Assembly (NCBI GenBank): GCA_945957175.1
Contig: CAMFJL010000003.1
Location: 1-64,000, forward strand
Direction: 5' to 3'
Length of the DNA stretch: 64,000 nucleotides
Origin: an uncultured Legionellales bacterium
Lineage (GTDB): Bacteria > Pseudomonadota > Gammaproteobacteria > UBA1113
In this document: one piece after another, positions 29,678-39,264 of the stretch
How the letters are laid out: each line of letters opens with the position of its first letter
How positions within the stretch are numbered: the stretch's first letter is position 1
Program-made: the position numbers and the translations under genes
The notes under the pieces: generated by a model
Seen by the model: only the letters and a program-made list of their open reading frames with translations
What the model was told of the DNA's origin: nothing
The model's database searches: none

Positions 29678-30736
29678 CTACCCTCTGACACTGAAGCGCT
29701 TAACAGCCTCGACCAATGTTGTTACGTTTTCAGGTGGGGTGTGTTGCTCAATGCCATGACCCAGGTTAAAAATATGACCCGGATAGTCGCCAAAATCTTG
29801 TAGGATCATCTGTACTTCTTGCTCAATACGTGCAGGACTTGCAAAAAGGCAACTGGGATCTAAATTGCCTTGGATTGCAACTTGATGACCAACACGCATT
29901 CTTGCATCACAAAGATTCATCGTCCAATCAACACCCACAGCTGAAACACCACTTTGTGCCATTGACTCTAACCAAAGACCACCGCCTTTAGTAAATAAAA
30001 TGCTAGGAATATGTTGATGCGCAGGCGAAGCCGCTAAAGCATGTATAATGCGCTGGCAATAAGGTAGTGAGAAATGCTGATAATCACGGGCAGAAAGCAC
30101 GCCACCCCAGGTATCAAATAACATAACTGCATCAACACCTGCATCGATTTGTGCTTGTAAATAAAGGACACAAGCATCTGCTAAAATAGCAAGAAGTAAA
30201 TGTAATGCTTCTGGTTGCTGGTATGCCCAAGATTTAATGGTGGCAAATCCTGTATGACTACCACCACCTAACATATAAACGGCAAGTGTCCATGGGCTAC
30301 CACAAAAACCAATTAACGGTAGACGATGACCTAAAGCCTGGCGAATCGTGCGCACTGCCGCAGGCACATACGCTAATTCGCGCTCAGGATCAGGAACACC
30401 CAGACGTTCAATATCTTGCACCGTTCGAATGGGATGATGAAATTTAGGGCCTTCGCCCTCCACAAAATGCAAACCGAGTCCCATCGCATCGGGAATGGTG
30501 AGAATATCGGAAAATAAAATCGCGGCATCTAAATCGTAACGTTCTAGCGGCTGGAGCGTAACCTCGCACGCAAGCTCGGGATTTTGGCATAGTGCCATAA
30601 ACGAGCCTGCGCGCGCACGTGTTTCACGATATTCAGGCAAATATCGACCCGCTTGGCGCATTAACCAGATGGGCGTACGGTCAACAGGCAAACGCCGTAA
30701 GGCACGTAAAAAACGGTCTTGCTCGATTTGCCTCAC
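29678..30736 (-). CDS. hemE: Uroporphyrinogen decarboxylase
   Basis: Decarboxylates uroporphyrinogen III to coproporphyrinogen III in haem synthesis; cytoplasmic. The 352 residues show the signature [18 protein letters not shown] and [16 protein letters not shown]. The start is GTG at 30736, supported by AGGAG just upstream and by the family start. It begins 8 bases after the DamX-like gene; carA follows by seven bases, so damX-hemE-carA form one transcription unit. The damX-hemE neighbourhood is known from other gammaproteobacteria. Confidence 0.96.
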   Translation of the reverse strand: MRQIEQDRFLRALRRLPVDRTPIWLMRQAGRYLPEYRETRARAGSFMALCQNPELACEVTLQPLERYDLDAAILFSDILTIPDAMGLGLHFVEGEGPKFHHPIRTVQDIERLGVPDPERELAYVPAAVRTIRQALGHRLPLIGFCGSPWTLAVYMLGGGSHTGFATIKSWAYQQPEALHLLLAILADACVLYLQAQIDAGVDAVMLFDTWGGVLSARDYQHFSLPYCQRIIHALAASPAHQHIPSILFTKGGGLWLESMAQSGVSAVGVDWTMNLCDARMRVGHQVAIQGNLDPSCLFASPARIEQEVQMILQDFGDYPGHIFNLGHGIEQHTPPENVTTLVEAVKRFSVRG

Positions 30737-30744
30737 ACTGACTC

Positions 30745-32727
30745 CTATCCTAAATGAATTGCCGATTGAATACTTTGAAATGATCGAGGCCAGGGCTTAG
30801 TGACCTGCACAGATGCAGGTAAATTCGCTTTCGCACTGGTTGCCGAAGCTATCGATGGATAATTACCATAAACAGCAACATACCAGGGTGCGCCATTCAT
30901 CACGGTTTTAAAATAATGCACTTGCCCAGTAAGACCATAAGCTGCCACTTGTTGCTTAAGTTTCGCCTCATCTCGCGAGCCTGCTATTTGCAGTCCTACA
31001 CGAGAAGCTGGCTGGGCTTGAAAATAGCTTGTATCTAAACCGGCATGACTTTTTGAAGGCGCTGATTTGACAGCTTTAGCCGATGTCGCTGGCACTTTAG
31101 CTGACGTTTTAACCACCGCAGCTTGGGCTTTAGGCGCTATCGCAGGCACAGGCGCAGGCGTCGCCACTTGTCCTAAAGGAATTTGCCCACCTGGTGGTAT
31201 ATACTCAGCATCGCCCGCACTTTGCACTGAAGCTGCAGCAACCGCACCACTACTGACTAAAGACGAATGCGATACGGGTTTAGCTTGGGTCATACTAGGC
31301 GCAGGGACTGCTTGTGTCGATAAGCCCATCGCCTGTGCATTTGAAGAAGCTGGCGCCGCTGGCTTCGTTAATGCTGCATTATCTGCTAGCGCTTGATTCA
31401 CCGTTTGATGCGTACCACTATTGCTTGCCTGTGTTTGCCCTGCGCTACCCACGCTCGAAGTGTCATCGTCACTGTTTATCATACCATCAGAGCTCGTAGC
31501 TTGGTCGGCGGTACTATCAGTATTATCACTCGCCGGATTACTGCTTCCCACAGACGAGACACTTGAAGTTGCATTATCCTGTGACGATTGTGCTTGCGCA
31601 TTAGCGCTGTTTGAATCGGAACCCACGCTTGCATCACCATTGCTATCGACTTGGGTATAACTTGAATCAGGCACAGAACTCACCGCAGCGACTTGGCGAT
31701 TGGCTTGTGCTACTACATGATTTGATGCAGATTCACTACCCGCTTCATCATAATCTTGCTGTACATTCGCTTTATTTGAGCTTACCATCAGCGTTTGATT
31801 TCCAACCGCATCAGTATTAGCACTATTAAAGTGATACATCACTGCAAAAACAACTGCGATCACAGCAAGGGCAGCACCTCCATACCAATAGACAGATAAG
31901 GGATTTTTATCTTTATTTTTCTGACGATGACCAAGATTCATATGTGCATGTTTATCGCCAGCTTTTTTATTGCTTTGCTGGGTCCACTGTAATAATAATT
32001 GCCTTGCCAAGCTATTCACTTTTGCAGGCACGCCGCCTGATATTTGATAAATTTGCTGCAATTGATTTTGTGTAAAAGGTAATGCATCTGAAAAACCAGC
32101 CAATTTTAATCGTTGTTCAACATAATGCTTTAAATAATCTATGCTTAAAGGCTCAAGATGAAGCGAATGTGTTAATACTTCACCTAAATGCTGTGATGTG
32201 ATTTCACCAATCACGGCCTCTAATTGCGGACCGCCAAATAAAATGGTATGAATGGGATGATGATCACCCCCTTGAATTTCTACTAATTCAAGGAGCAATC
32301 CTAAACTTGCTTTAGGCAGCTTGTGTGCATTATCAATCACTAAGTAAAAATCATGTCCTTCTGCACGCATGCGACCAATTCTTTCAAGTAATTGGCTGGA
32401 AAACTGCTCGGGGTCTTGCTGAGATAATGTGAAGCCTAAATGCCGTGCAATTAAATCTTGCAACACTTCAATGGTAATAGTTGCACCACCATGAATTTTA
32501 CAAATACCGCCGGAATGGCCTAAATTCTCAATGAATTGTCGCATCATTGTAGATTTACCGATACCAGAAACACCAAGCACTAATAACATAGAGTCTTGGC
32601 TTGTCGCTAAATGAACCAGTAAATTAAGTTGTTGTTCCCATTTTGGAAAAACGAAGGGAGTTTGATTGGCCTGCTCCGCCATGAACGGATCATACTCTAA
32701 ATGCATAGACTGCCAGTATAATGACAT
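30745..32727 (-). CDS. DamX-like AAA ATPase with SPOR domain
   Basis: A 660-residue inner-membrane protein. Order: ExeA/DamX-type ATPase domain with Walker A GVSGIGKS (residues 52-59) and Walker B LVIDNAH (129-135); one transmembrane helix (about 280-300); a long Ser/Asn/Ala/Gln-rich periplasmic linker (about 300-580); and a C-terminal SPOR domain ([34 protein letters not shown]), which binds denuded glycan at the division septum. ATG 32727 has AAAGGG upstream; upstream codons are open but lack support. Position next to hemE and one gene from aroK matches damX. The linker is unusually long and its composition resembles the Ser-rich proteins elsewhere in the window. Confidence 0.85.
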   Translation of the reverse strand: MSLYWQSMHLEYDPFMAEQANQTPFVFPKWEQQLNLLVHLATSQDSMLLVLGVSGIGKSTMMRQFIENLGHSGGICKIHGGATITIEVLQDLIARHLGFTLSQQDPEQFSSQLLERIGRMRAEGHDFYLVIDNAHKLPKASLGLLLELVEIQGGDHHPIHTILFGGPQLEAVIGEITSQHLGEVLTHSLHLEPLSIDYLKHYVEQRLKLAGFSDALPFTQNQLQQIYQISGGVPAKVNSLARQLLLQWTQQSNKKAGDKHAHMNLGHRQKNKDKNPLSVYWYGGAALAVIAVVFAVMYHFNSANTDAVGNQTLMVSSNKANVQQDYDEAGSESASNHVVAQANRQVAAVSSVPDSSYTQVDSNGDASVGSDSNSANAQAQSSQDNATSSVSSVGSSNPASDNTDSTADQATSSDGMINSDDDTSSVGSAGQTQASNSGTHQTVNQALADNAALTKPAAPASSNAQAMGLSTQAVPAPSMTQAKPVSHSSLVSSGAVAAASVQSAGDAEYIPPGGQIPLGQVATPAPVPAIAPKAQAAVVKTSAKVPATSAKAVKSAPSKSHAGLDTSYFQAQPASRVGLQIAGSRDEAKLKQQVAAYGLTGQVHYFKTVMNGAPWYVAVYGNYPSIASATSAKANLPASVQVTKPWPRSFQSIQSAIHLG

Positions 32728-33227
32728 TGTAATACCCTTTACTTCTTTAAACCTTCTCACAACCCACTGTTTTATTTTACTTGCCACATCCACGTGTCAC
32801 CCCGCTTCTCTCGCAAACAAAATCCAATTTGTCATACAGGTTTAATTTGATAACACTAACAACCGCCACAGATGGTGATGAGCACTTTCAGCGCTTCAAC
32901 ACCTTCAAATCACATGCCTCGAAAGATTATACCCGGTCTGAAAACGTAATGCATGTATTTTAGGTGCATAAGTTGATTATACTCAAGCATCTTCAGAAAG
33001 CCGACATGACGCAAGGTAAATGCATCTTAATCGCTTATTTCACGGGCTCTGGCAATCTATGGTCCTACGGCCAACCTAAGTTCTTGAGCTATGTGAGACA
33101 GGCTACCGCATCCAAACCTACAGAGATATATTAACAGCGTACCTTAAGCATTTAAGTTGACTATAGAGCCACAAACACTTAATTTCATGCATTGTTAGAT
33201 GCATACGTTCTGCGGCATGGCATGTCC
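32728..33227. other. 500-base gap without a recognisable gene (aroB position)
   Basis: aroB is normally found here, between aroK and damX. I see no AroB-like sequence in the parts of this stretch that I translated. The only clean open frame is a 42-codon one at 33006-33134 on the plus strand (starting MTQGKCILIAYF) with no recognisable features. The gap must contain the start region of the DamX-like gene; several ATGCAT-like words are scattered through it. Confidence 0.6.
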
Positions 33228-33755
33228 CTAGCGTCGGCTATATAGTGTTGCTAAAATTTCATCCCCGACAGACTTGGCAGAGCGCCTATCCGTTAGAAAA
33301 ATATAATCCGCAAGCTCGCGATATAAAGCCTCTCTATCAGCCATCAGCTTAACAAGTTTATCTCGTCTCGTATGAATATCTCTTAGTAACGGACGCTTTT
33401 TGTCCTTCACCATCCTTGCGATCTGCGCCTCAACCGAGGTTTCAAGGTAAATCACAACACCGCGACTCGCAAGATACGTACGATTCTCTGGCATTAATAC
33501 TGCGCCGCCACCTGTTGCTAAAACAATGGATGATAACTGGGTTAATTGATCAAGTGCTTGCTTTTCACGCTCGCGAAAGCCAGCCTCGCCTTCAACATCA
33601 AAAATCCAGCTGACTTCTACACCGGTTTTTTGCTCTATTTCAGCATCTGCATCATAAAAAGGCTTTTGCAACTGTTGCGCCAAATATTTGCCAACCGTTG
33701 TTTTTCCCGAGCCCATCCCACCAATTAAAAAGATGTTTTCACTGCGTATTATCAT
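33228..33755 (-). CDS. aroK: Shikimate kinase
   Basis: Phosphorylates shikimate in the aromatic amino acid pathway. The 175 residues carry the P-loop IGGMGSGKTT (11-20), the shikimate-binding DADAEIEQKTG, RERE, the GGGAV motif, and a LID with KKRPLLRD. Its start overlaps the pilQ stop by four bases (ATGA), the classical pilQ-aroK junction. aroB does not follow. Confidence 0.96.
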   Translation of the reverse strand: MIIRSENIFLIGGMGSGKTTVGKYLAQQLQKPFYDADAEIEQKTGVEVSWIFDVEGEAGFREREKQALDQLTQLSSIVLATGGGAVLMPENRTYLASRGVVIYLETSVEAQIARMVKDKKRPLLRDIHTRRDKLVKLMADREALYRELADYIFLTDRRSAKSVGDEILATLYSRR

Positions 33756-35179
33756 ATCGCGGCTGCACCACTATTATCGGTTACTATCGTAGGTGTGATA
33801 AAAATAAGTAATTCTGAACGCTGTCTTGACACCTGAGTGCTCCGAAAGAAAAAACCAATGCCTGGTATTCTACCAAAGAAAGGCACACGATACAGTTGGC
33901 TAAACTGATTATCCTCATAAATACCACCTAAGACTATCGTTTGACCGTTATCCACCCATACATGGGTGGTAATTTCACGGGTATCGATAGTAGGCGCTCG
34001 ACCACCTTCGCCAGTAGATACATCGGCACCCACTTTATTTTGAGTCACATGCAAATCCATGATAATTTTTTGATTCGGCGTCACTTGAGGCGTAACAGTA
34101 AGACTCAATTCAGCATTACGAAACGCAACAGATGTCGCCCCACTCGAGGTTGATTGTTGATAGGGAATTTCTGTACCTGATTTAATCGTTGCAGGATGTT
34201 GGTTTGCCGTCATGAGTCTTGGTGAAGAAATCAACGAGGCGTTTCCTTCGGCCTCGAGCGCTTGTAATTCCAAATCCAGCATAAAACCGTGCCCCAGTTT
34301 TGCCATAGCAATACCAACACTTGCTGGCTGCACGGATGAGCCATCTCTTAGCGCCGGTGCTGGCAAATTCACATTTAAACGATTATCCATGTCGGCATTA
34401 TTTCGCAGCTTATTATCATTTGCCTGCTCATACATATCACTTGCACCCTTTATACTGCCTGACAAATACATAGGTTGCGTAATACCCCACTTAACACCTA
34501 AGTCCTTTTCAGCATTGGTATCCATATTAACAATACGTGCTTGAATCAATACTTGTGGCACAGGTACATCCAAACGACTCACTAGGTGCTGTACATCTTT
34601 TAATGATGCTGGCGTATCTCGAATGAGTACACTATTGGTTCGATCATCAATACTAACACTACCACGTTCGCTTAGCAAACTATTGTTTTTATCTTTAAGA
34701 ATCTTAGCAATATCATTTGCCTTAGCATAATTTAAGTGAATCATAATGTCTTGTGGTGGCACTAAATCACTGATTTGTGCTTGATTTTCTAACATTTGTT
34801 TATGTTGACTAGCCTGATTTTGCGAAGGCATAATAATGAGCACATTACCCATCTGTTGTTTGCTTAGCTGTTGTGTATTTAAAATGATATCGAGCGCTTC
34901 ATCCCACGGGATATTATGTAATCTAAGTGTCATTCGACCTTTTATATTATCATCCGCAACCAAGTTCATACCATTAAAATCAGCGAGTAGCTGCAAGGCG
35001 CTGCGCACGGGGATGTCCTGAAAATTTAATGATAATCGCTTACCCACATAGGGTACAGGCGTTGTGTTTTGATTAAGTGTATTTGAGGATTTCGCTGCTG
35101 CAAATGCGTTTGTTGTCCAAACCATGCATAAGCTCATGTAGCATAACACCATACCTAGACACGCGTATCGACTTCGCAT
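33752..35179 (-). CDS. pilQ: Type IV pilus outer-membrane secretin, short form
   Basis: Multimeric secretin through which the pilus crosses the outer membrane. The 475 residues are much shorter than typical PilQ (~700). A signal peptide (CLGMVLCYMSLCMVWTTNAFA) is followed at once by the STN/N0 domain (LSLNFQDIPVRSALQLLADFNGMNLV), an N1 domain (IHLNYAKANDIAKIL) and the secretin core (LELQALEAEGNASLISSPRLMTANQ; VPFFGRIPGIGFFF; LLIFITPTIV). The N-terminal AMIN domains that bind peptidoglycan are missing. It is translationally coupled to aroK; pilMNOP, normally directly upstream, is at 43670-46215 on the other strand. Confidence 0.93.
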   Translation of the reverse strand: MRSRYACLGMVLCYMSLCMVWTTNAFAAAKSSNTLNQNTTPVPYVGKRLSLNFQDIPVRSALQLLADFNGMNLVADDNIKGRMTLRLHNIPWDEALDIILNTQQLSKQQMGNVLIIMPSQNQASQHKQMLENQAQISDLVPPQDIMIHLNYAKANDIAKILKDKNNSLLSERGSVSIDDRTNSVLIRDTPASLKDVQHLVSRLDVPVPQVLIQARIVNMDTNAEKDLGVKWGITQPMYLSGSIKGASDMYEQANDNKLRNNADMDNRLNVNLPAPALRDGSSVQPASVGIAMAKLGHGFMLDLELQALEAEGNASLISSPRLMTANQHPATIKSGTEIPYQQSTSSGATSVAFRNAELSLTVTPQVTPNQKIIMDLHVTQNKVGADVSTGEGGRAPTIDTREITTHVWVDNGQTIVLGGIYEDNQFSQLYRVPFFGRIPGIGFFFRSTQVSRQRSELLIFITPTIVTDNSGAAAI

Positions 35180-35372
35180 GCATTGCCCCTCAGTATCAGA
35201 TAGCTATCAAATACCATCTCGAGAAAGATAGTATTCACCTTGGGTATGAATCGTTATAGGGGTTTATCATAGCAGGGGATGCATCTGCTATCAATAACAA
35301 GAATAAAAATATAATGCTTATTTATGGGGCGCAAAAATAGGTCAAAGCGGAGCCATCTTTATACAAAGTATC

Positions 35373-37889
35373 CTAGAATAAGGACTCCGCTGCATCGGTA
35401 TCATCGCTGCCATTATCTGTATTGGGATCAGGCGGCGGCGCTTCTATCGCTGCATTTTTATCAGGATCCGCCCAATCGCTTTGCGTTGTATTATCTTTCT
35501 GATCCGGGTTTTTCCAGCCACTACCAGCACCTGCACTTGCAGCTGGCGCAGTTCTATCGATAAAGGTTTCCGTGATACCGTTAGGATCGGAATCAGGTAC
35601 AGCACTGCCGGTCTTAGGATCAATACGCATCGTCACAAGCCCGGGAGGCTCTGGCATCGTATGCAAGGGTTTACCATCTAATGCGCCTTGCATAAACGCC
35701 ATCCACATCGGTAACGCCGCTGCCGCACCATACTCATGTAAAGAACGCGGTTGATCAAAGCCGACCCAGGCAAGCGCCAACAAATCACTGTTATATCCGG
35801 CAAACCACGCGTCTTTGGTCTCATTCGTTGTACCGGTTTTACCTGCTAAATCCGTACGATTTAAACTTTTTGCTTTATTCGCGGTACCGTAATTAATGGT
35901 ATCTTTGAGCGCTGAAGTAATCAAGTAAGCAATTTGTGGGCTTACTGTTTGCTGCGCAACATGTTTAGGTAAAGGGATAGCTGCCGTATTTTCAGGTGAG
36001 TCGGGATCTGTCCAGGTGTCTCCTGGCGCTGCAGTAATGCACGCCTCACAAGCTTGGTCCGGTTCGGCTTGATACGTTACCTTGCCGTCACCATCGACAA
36101 CTTGTTCAATAAAATAAGGCTTCACTTGATAACCACCATTGGCAAACACCATATACCCGCTAGCTAATTCCAGTGGTGTAAGACTAATTGTACCTAAAGC
36201 CATCGATAGATTAGGTGGAATATCTGCAACAGGAAAACCAAAGTTTTTAAGATACTTAATCGTATAACGTACACCCGTCATCTGTAGCAGCCGAATAGAA
36301 ACCACATTGCGTGATTTAGCTAAGGCTACGCGCAAGCTTGTAGGGCCATAAAATTTCTTGTCTGAATTTTGTGGTCGCCAAATAGTGCCATCTGGCAATG
36401 CAATTTCAAAAGGTGCATCATTGATCATCGTTGCCAAGGTAAAGCCTCTTGATAATCCTGCGGCGTAAATAAAGGGTTTAAAGCTAGACCCTGGCTGACG
36501 CTGTGCTTGAATGGTGCGATTAAATTTACTTTGACTAAATGAAAAACCGCCATCCAACGCTAAAATTGCGCCATCTTGGGGATTCATTGCAACGAGACTA
36601 CCTTCCACTTCAGGGACTTGCGCCAATTGCCAATCTCCTGAAGGTAATTGTCTGGTATAAACAACATCACCACGCTTGAGAATATCATAGGTTGACGTTA
36701 TCTTAGGTCCTAAGAAACTATCACCTAACTGTTTTCTGGCCCAGGCAATATTATCCCAAGTCACTGGGACCACAGTACCATCAGCGAGTGTTAAACTTAA
36801 GCTTTGTGCAGTTTGCCCCGTCACAACAGCTGGCACGAGTGGGCCAACGCTTGGAACAGCCGCTAATGCAGCGGTCCATGTACTCGGATCAGCTTGAGTT
36901 AAACTGAGATCTTTCACTGGTCCTCGGTAACCATGACGTTGATCGTAGGCTAATAAAGTGTTATCTAAGGCAGTATTCGCTAAATCTTGTAAGTGACTAT
37001 CAATCGTAGTCGTCACTTGATAGCCTTTGGTATATGTATCTTCTGCACCAAATTGCGCAACCATCGCATTACGCACCATTTCAGCAATATAAGGTGCTTG
37101 CATTTCAATTGGTGCGCTATAAGGCACGGTCACTAAAGGCGTGGCAACATATTGTTTATATTCATCTTCAGTAATGTATTTTTGCTCATACATCCGCGTG
37201 AGCACATGATCACGTCTATCTTTTGCGGCAACTGGATGCGTCGATGGATTGAGCATTGTTGGTGCTTTAGGTAAGCCCGCTATCATTGCCATTTCAGGTA
37301 CTGTCAATTGACTTAAATCTTTACCAAAATAAGCTTGCGCTGCAGCTGCAACGCCATAGGCGCGATTACCAAAATAAATTTTATTAAGATATAAATCTAA
37401 GATTTTTTGCTTGTTGAAAGCTTGTTCAATTTTCATCGCCAGCAAAATTTCTTTCAGTTTCCGTGTATATGTTTTTTTCGGACTCAAGAAGAAATTACGT
37501 GCGACCTGCATAGTAATGGTACTACCGCCTTGCGACTTGGTCCCTGTTAATACTAACTGTACGGTGGCTCGAGCAAGTCCCCAGAAATCAAAGCCTGGGT
37601 GTTCAAAAAAACGTTGATCTTCTGTCGCTAACACTGCGTGGATAAGTTGGGGAGGAATTTGTTCATACGGTACCGGAAAACGGCGTTTTTCACCAAATTC
37701 AGCAATCAGTTTGTGATCAGCACTATAGACGCGTAATGGCACTTGCATTTCAACATTTTTAAGTACTGAAACGTCTGGTAACTCACTTTCAATATGGATA
37801 ATAAGTAAGCCAATCGCCAGTACCGCAACGATGATTAAATCAACGATACACCAAGCAATGATGCGCAAAATTTGCCGTAAATGGTTCAT
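35373..37889 (-). CDS. mrcA: Penicillin-binding protein 1A
   Basis: Bifunctional inner-membrane peptidoglycan synthase. The 838 residues (usual ~850) show one N-terminal membrane helix, a GT51 glycosyltransferase domain (ATEDQRFFEHPGFD; GGSTITMQVARNFFL) and a transpeptidase domain with SxxK in PGSSFKPF, SRN in KSRNVVS and KTGT in GKTGTTNETKDAWF. The C-terminal tail is Asp/Pro-rich. ATG 37889 is preferred over one seven codons upstream. In other gammaproteobacteria mrcA is divergent from pilM; here it precedes pilQ on the same strand, showing that the locus was rearranged. Confidence 0.96.
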   Translation of the reverse strand: MNHLRQILRIIAWCIVDLIIVAVLAIGLLIIHIESELPDVSVLKNVEMQVPLRVYSADHKLIAEFGEKRRFPVPYEQIPPQLIHAVLATEDQRFFEHPGFDFWGLARATVQLVLTGTKSQGGSTITMQVARNFFLSPKKTYTRKLKEILLAMKIEQAFNKQKILDLYLNKIYFGNRAYGVAAAAQAYFGKDLSQLTVPEMAMIAGLPKAPTMLNPSTHPVAAKDRRDHVLTRMYEQKYITEDEYKQYVATPLVTVPYSAPIEMQAPYIAEMVRNAMVAQFGAEDTYTKGYQVTTTIDSHLQDLANTALDNTLLAYDQRHGYRGPVKDLSLTQADPSTWTAALAAVPSVGPLVPAVVTGQTAQSLSLTLADGTVVPVTWDNIAWARKQLGDSFLGPKITSTYDILKRGDVVYTRQLPSGDWQLAQVPEVEGSLVAMNPQDGAILALDGGFSFSQSKFNRTIQAQRQPGSSFKPFIYAAGLSRGFTLATMINDAPFEIALPDGTIWRPQNSDKKFYGPTSLRVALAKSRNVVSIRLLQMTGVRYTIKYLKNFGFPVADIPPNLSMALGTISLTPLELASGYMVFANGGYQVKPYFIEQVVDGDGKVTYQAEPDQACEACITAAPGDTWTDPDSPENTAAIPLPKHVAQQTVSPQIAYLITSALKDTINYGTANKAKSLNRTDLAGKTGTTNETKDAWFAGYNSDLLALAWVGFDQPRSLHEYGAAAALPMWMAFMQGALDGKPLHTMPEPPGLVTMRIDPKTGSAVPDSDPNGITETFIDRTAPAASAGAGSGWKNPDQKDNTTQSDWADPDKNAAIEAPPPDPNTDNGSDDTDAAESLF

Positions 37890-38130
37890 GATATCCCAAC
37901 GCAAAAGCATGGCAGCATGCCTACAACTTGAGAGCTATTGAGAACGCACCCTAGTCAAGCTTACCCACCATAGTGATAAACGCGAAACCGTTATCTTACC
38001 GCAAATGAAGTTAAGACGAAAGAATTTTTGCCGAGAACCCCCTATTTGCCAACTGTCAAAAGCCGATTATACTCAAATGAGGCACTGATGATACCAGTGT
38101 CATCACGGGTGAATAGAAGGACCACGGAAC

Positions 38131-39162
38131 ATGCAAACAAAAGAAGCTTATTTGGCTAAAAATCGTAGTGCTGATGAAATTCGCAGCACTGGCGCCATTG
38201 GTAATCTCAACGAGGGGATTGAGATTATGCTACACAATATTCCAACGCGACTAATTGCTTGGCCTGGTAATGGCTATCAAACCGAAAGCATTCATGTATT
38301 AACCTTAAACCCAGGCTTAGAGAGCCCTAAATACCGCTATCAGATTTCTGAAGAAGCATTGTTATGCATTCAAGGGAGAGGGGAAGTATATCTTCGTGGT
38401 AAATGGGTGGAAATAGAGGCCGGTGATATTGCGTATTTTCCAGAAAATATTGAGCATGCTGTGCGCAATCCAACGCAAAATCAAGAAGACTTTATCTTGG
38501 TTGCTGCCATAACCCCGCCGTTGATAAGCTTATACGAAGCATCTGGTTTTTATATTCAAGAGCTTGGTAAATTTGATTTTGACGCAGTAGAAGCCGCAAA
38601 ACAAACCATCGTACCTGGGCATATTTCAAAAATCCCACAGGTGCATTATAACGAAAGTCATCCTGAGCTTAGAGCATGGAATCTCAAGGCCCATGACGTG
38701 CGTCAACATGGAGCCTTATTTAATATGTTTAGAGGTGCTGAATTCAACGCGAATGGCAGTCCTATGCGTTTTATATTATGGCCAGGCCACGGCGCTCGTC
38801 AATGTGGTTTTCATCTCACCCGTTGTGCAACAGGTGACATGTTTGCGCCCCATGTCCATCCTATCTCTGATGAGTGTGTCATTATTTGGGCCGGTTCCGC
38901 TCGCGGCTTCTTGGATGGTCATTGGTTTGAAATGGGCATACATGACTGTTTATTGGCACCCTGTGGCGTTGCGCATGGTGGGCCGCTTAATGTGGAAACA
39001 CAAACCGTGGGTCATTTACATCAAACACCGGACACATTGTGGGGCGGCTTTGCTTCACCACCGCAGGGTGATTTATATCTTCGTGGTGGTTATGTGAAAG
39101 ACCAACACGTTGCTGATCCGCCTGCGGTTAGATTTACCGATATTGAACCGCTCTCTCAATAA
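38131..39162 (+). CDS. Bicupin protein of unknown function
   Basis: A 343-residue cytoplasmic protein with two cupin folds. The second (about 205-310) keeps a metal site: APHVHPISDECVIIWAG with the two His and the Glu, and a later His in PCGVAHGG. The first (about 50-130) has EEALLCIQGRGEVYL and FPENIEHAV but lacks the paired His, so it probably does not bind metal. The family includes dioxygenases, isomerases and ureidoglycine-type hydrolases; the substrate is unknown. GAAGGA lies upstream of ATG 38131. It is divergent from mrcA and followed by a hairpin that may end transcription. Confidence 0.8.
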   Translation: MQTKEAYLAKNRSADEIRSTGAIGNLNEGIEIMLHNIPTRLIAWPGNGYQTESIHVLTLNPGLESPKYRYQISEEALLCIQGRGEVYLRGKWVEIEAGDIAYFPENIEHAVRNPTQNQEDFILVAAITPPLISLYEASGFYIQELGKFDFDAVEAAKQTIVPGHISKIPQVHYNESHPELRAWNLKAHDVRQHGALFNMFRGAEFNANGSPMRFILWPGHGARQCGFHLTRCATGDMFAPHVHPISDECVIIWAGSARGFLDGHWFEMGIHDCLLAPCGVAHGGPLNVETQTVGHLHQTPDTLWGGFASPPQGDLYLRGGYVKDQHVADPPAVRFTDIEPLSQ

Positions 39163-39174
39163 CAAGATAGCTTT

Positions 39175-39258
39175 GTCATCGCTTCGCGCCCCCTTCTCCT
39201 GCAATAAGGAGAAGGGCATTTTATCAACAAAGTTGCAGATTGTAGTACAAAGGATCTA
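39175..39258. repeat. Composite-repeat hairpin plus half MITE-like end
   Basis: CATCGCTTCGCGCC, then CCCTTCTCC...GGAGAAGGG (39191-39216) forms a 9-base-pair hairpin followed by CATTTTA, which could act as a terminator for the cupin gene. CAACAAAGTTGCAGATTGTA (39224) resembles the right end of the MITE-like element. The two repeat families are adjacent here, as at 18546-18833 and 20573-20893. Confidence 0.6.
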
Positions 39259-39264
39259 TAGAAA

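Noticed and set aside
33006-33134. 42-codon ORF in the aroB gap
   Set aside because: No ribosome binding site or recognisable sequence; too short to support.
10-39258. CRISPR array made by the recurring palindromic repeats
   Set aside because: Copies are kilobases apart, in both orientations and degenerate; no regular spacers and no cas genes.
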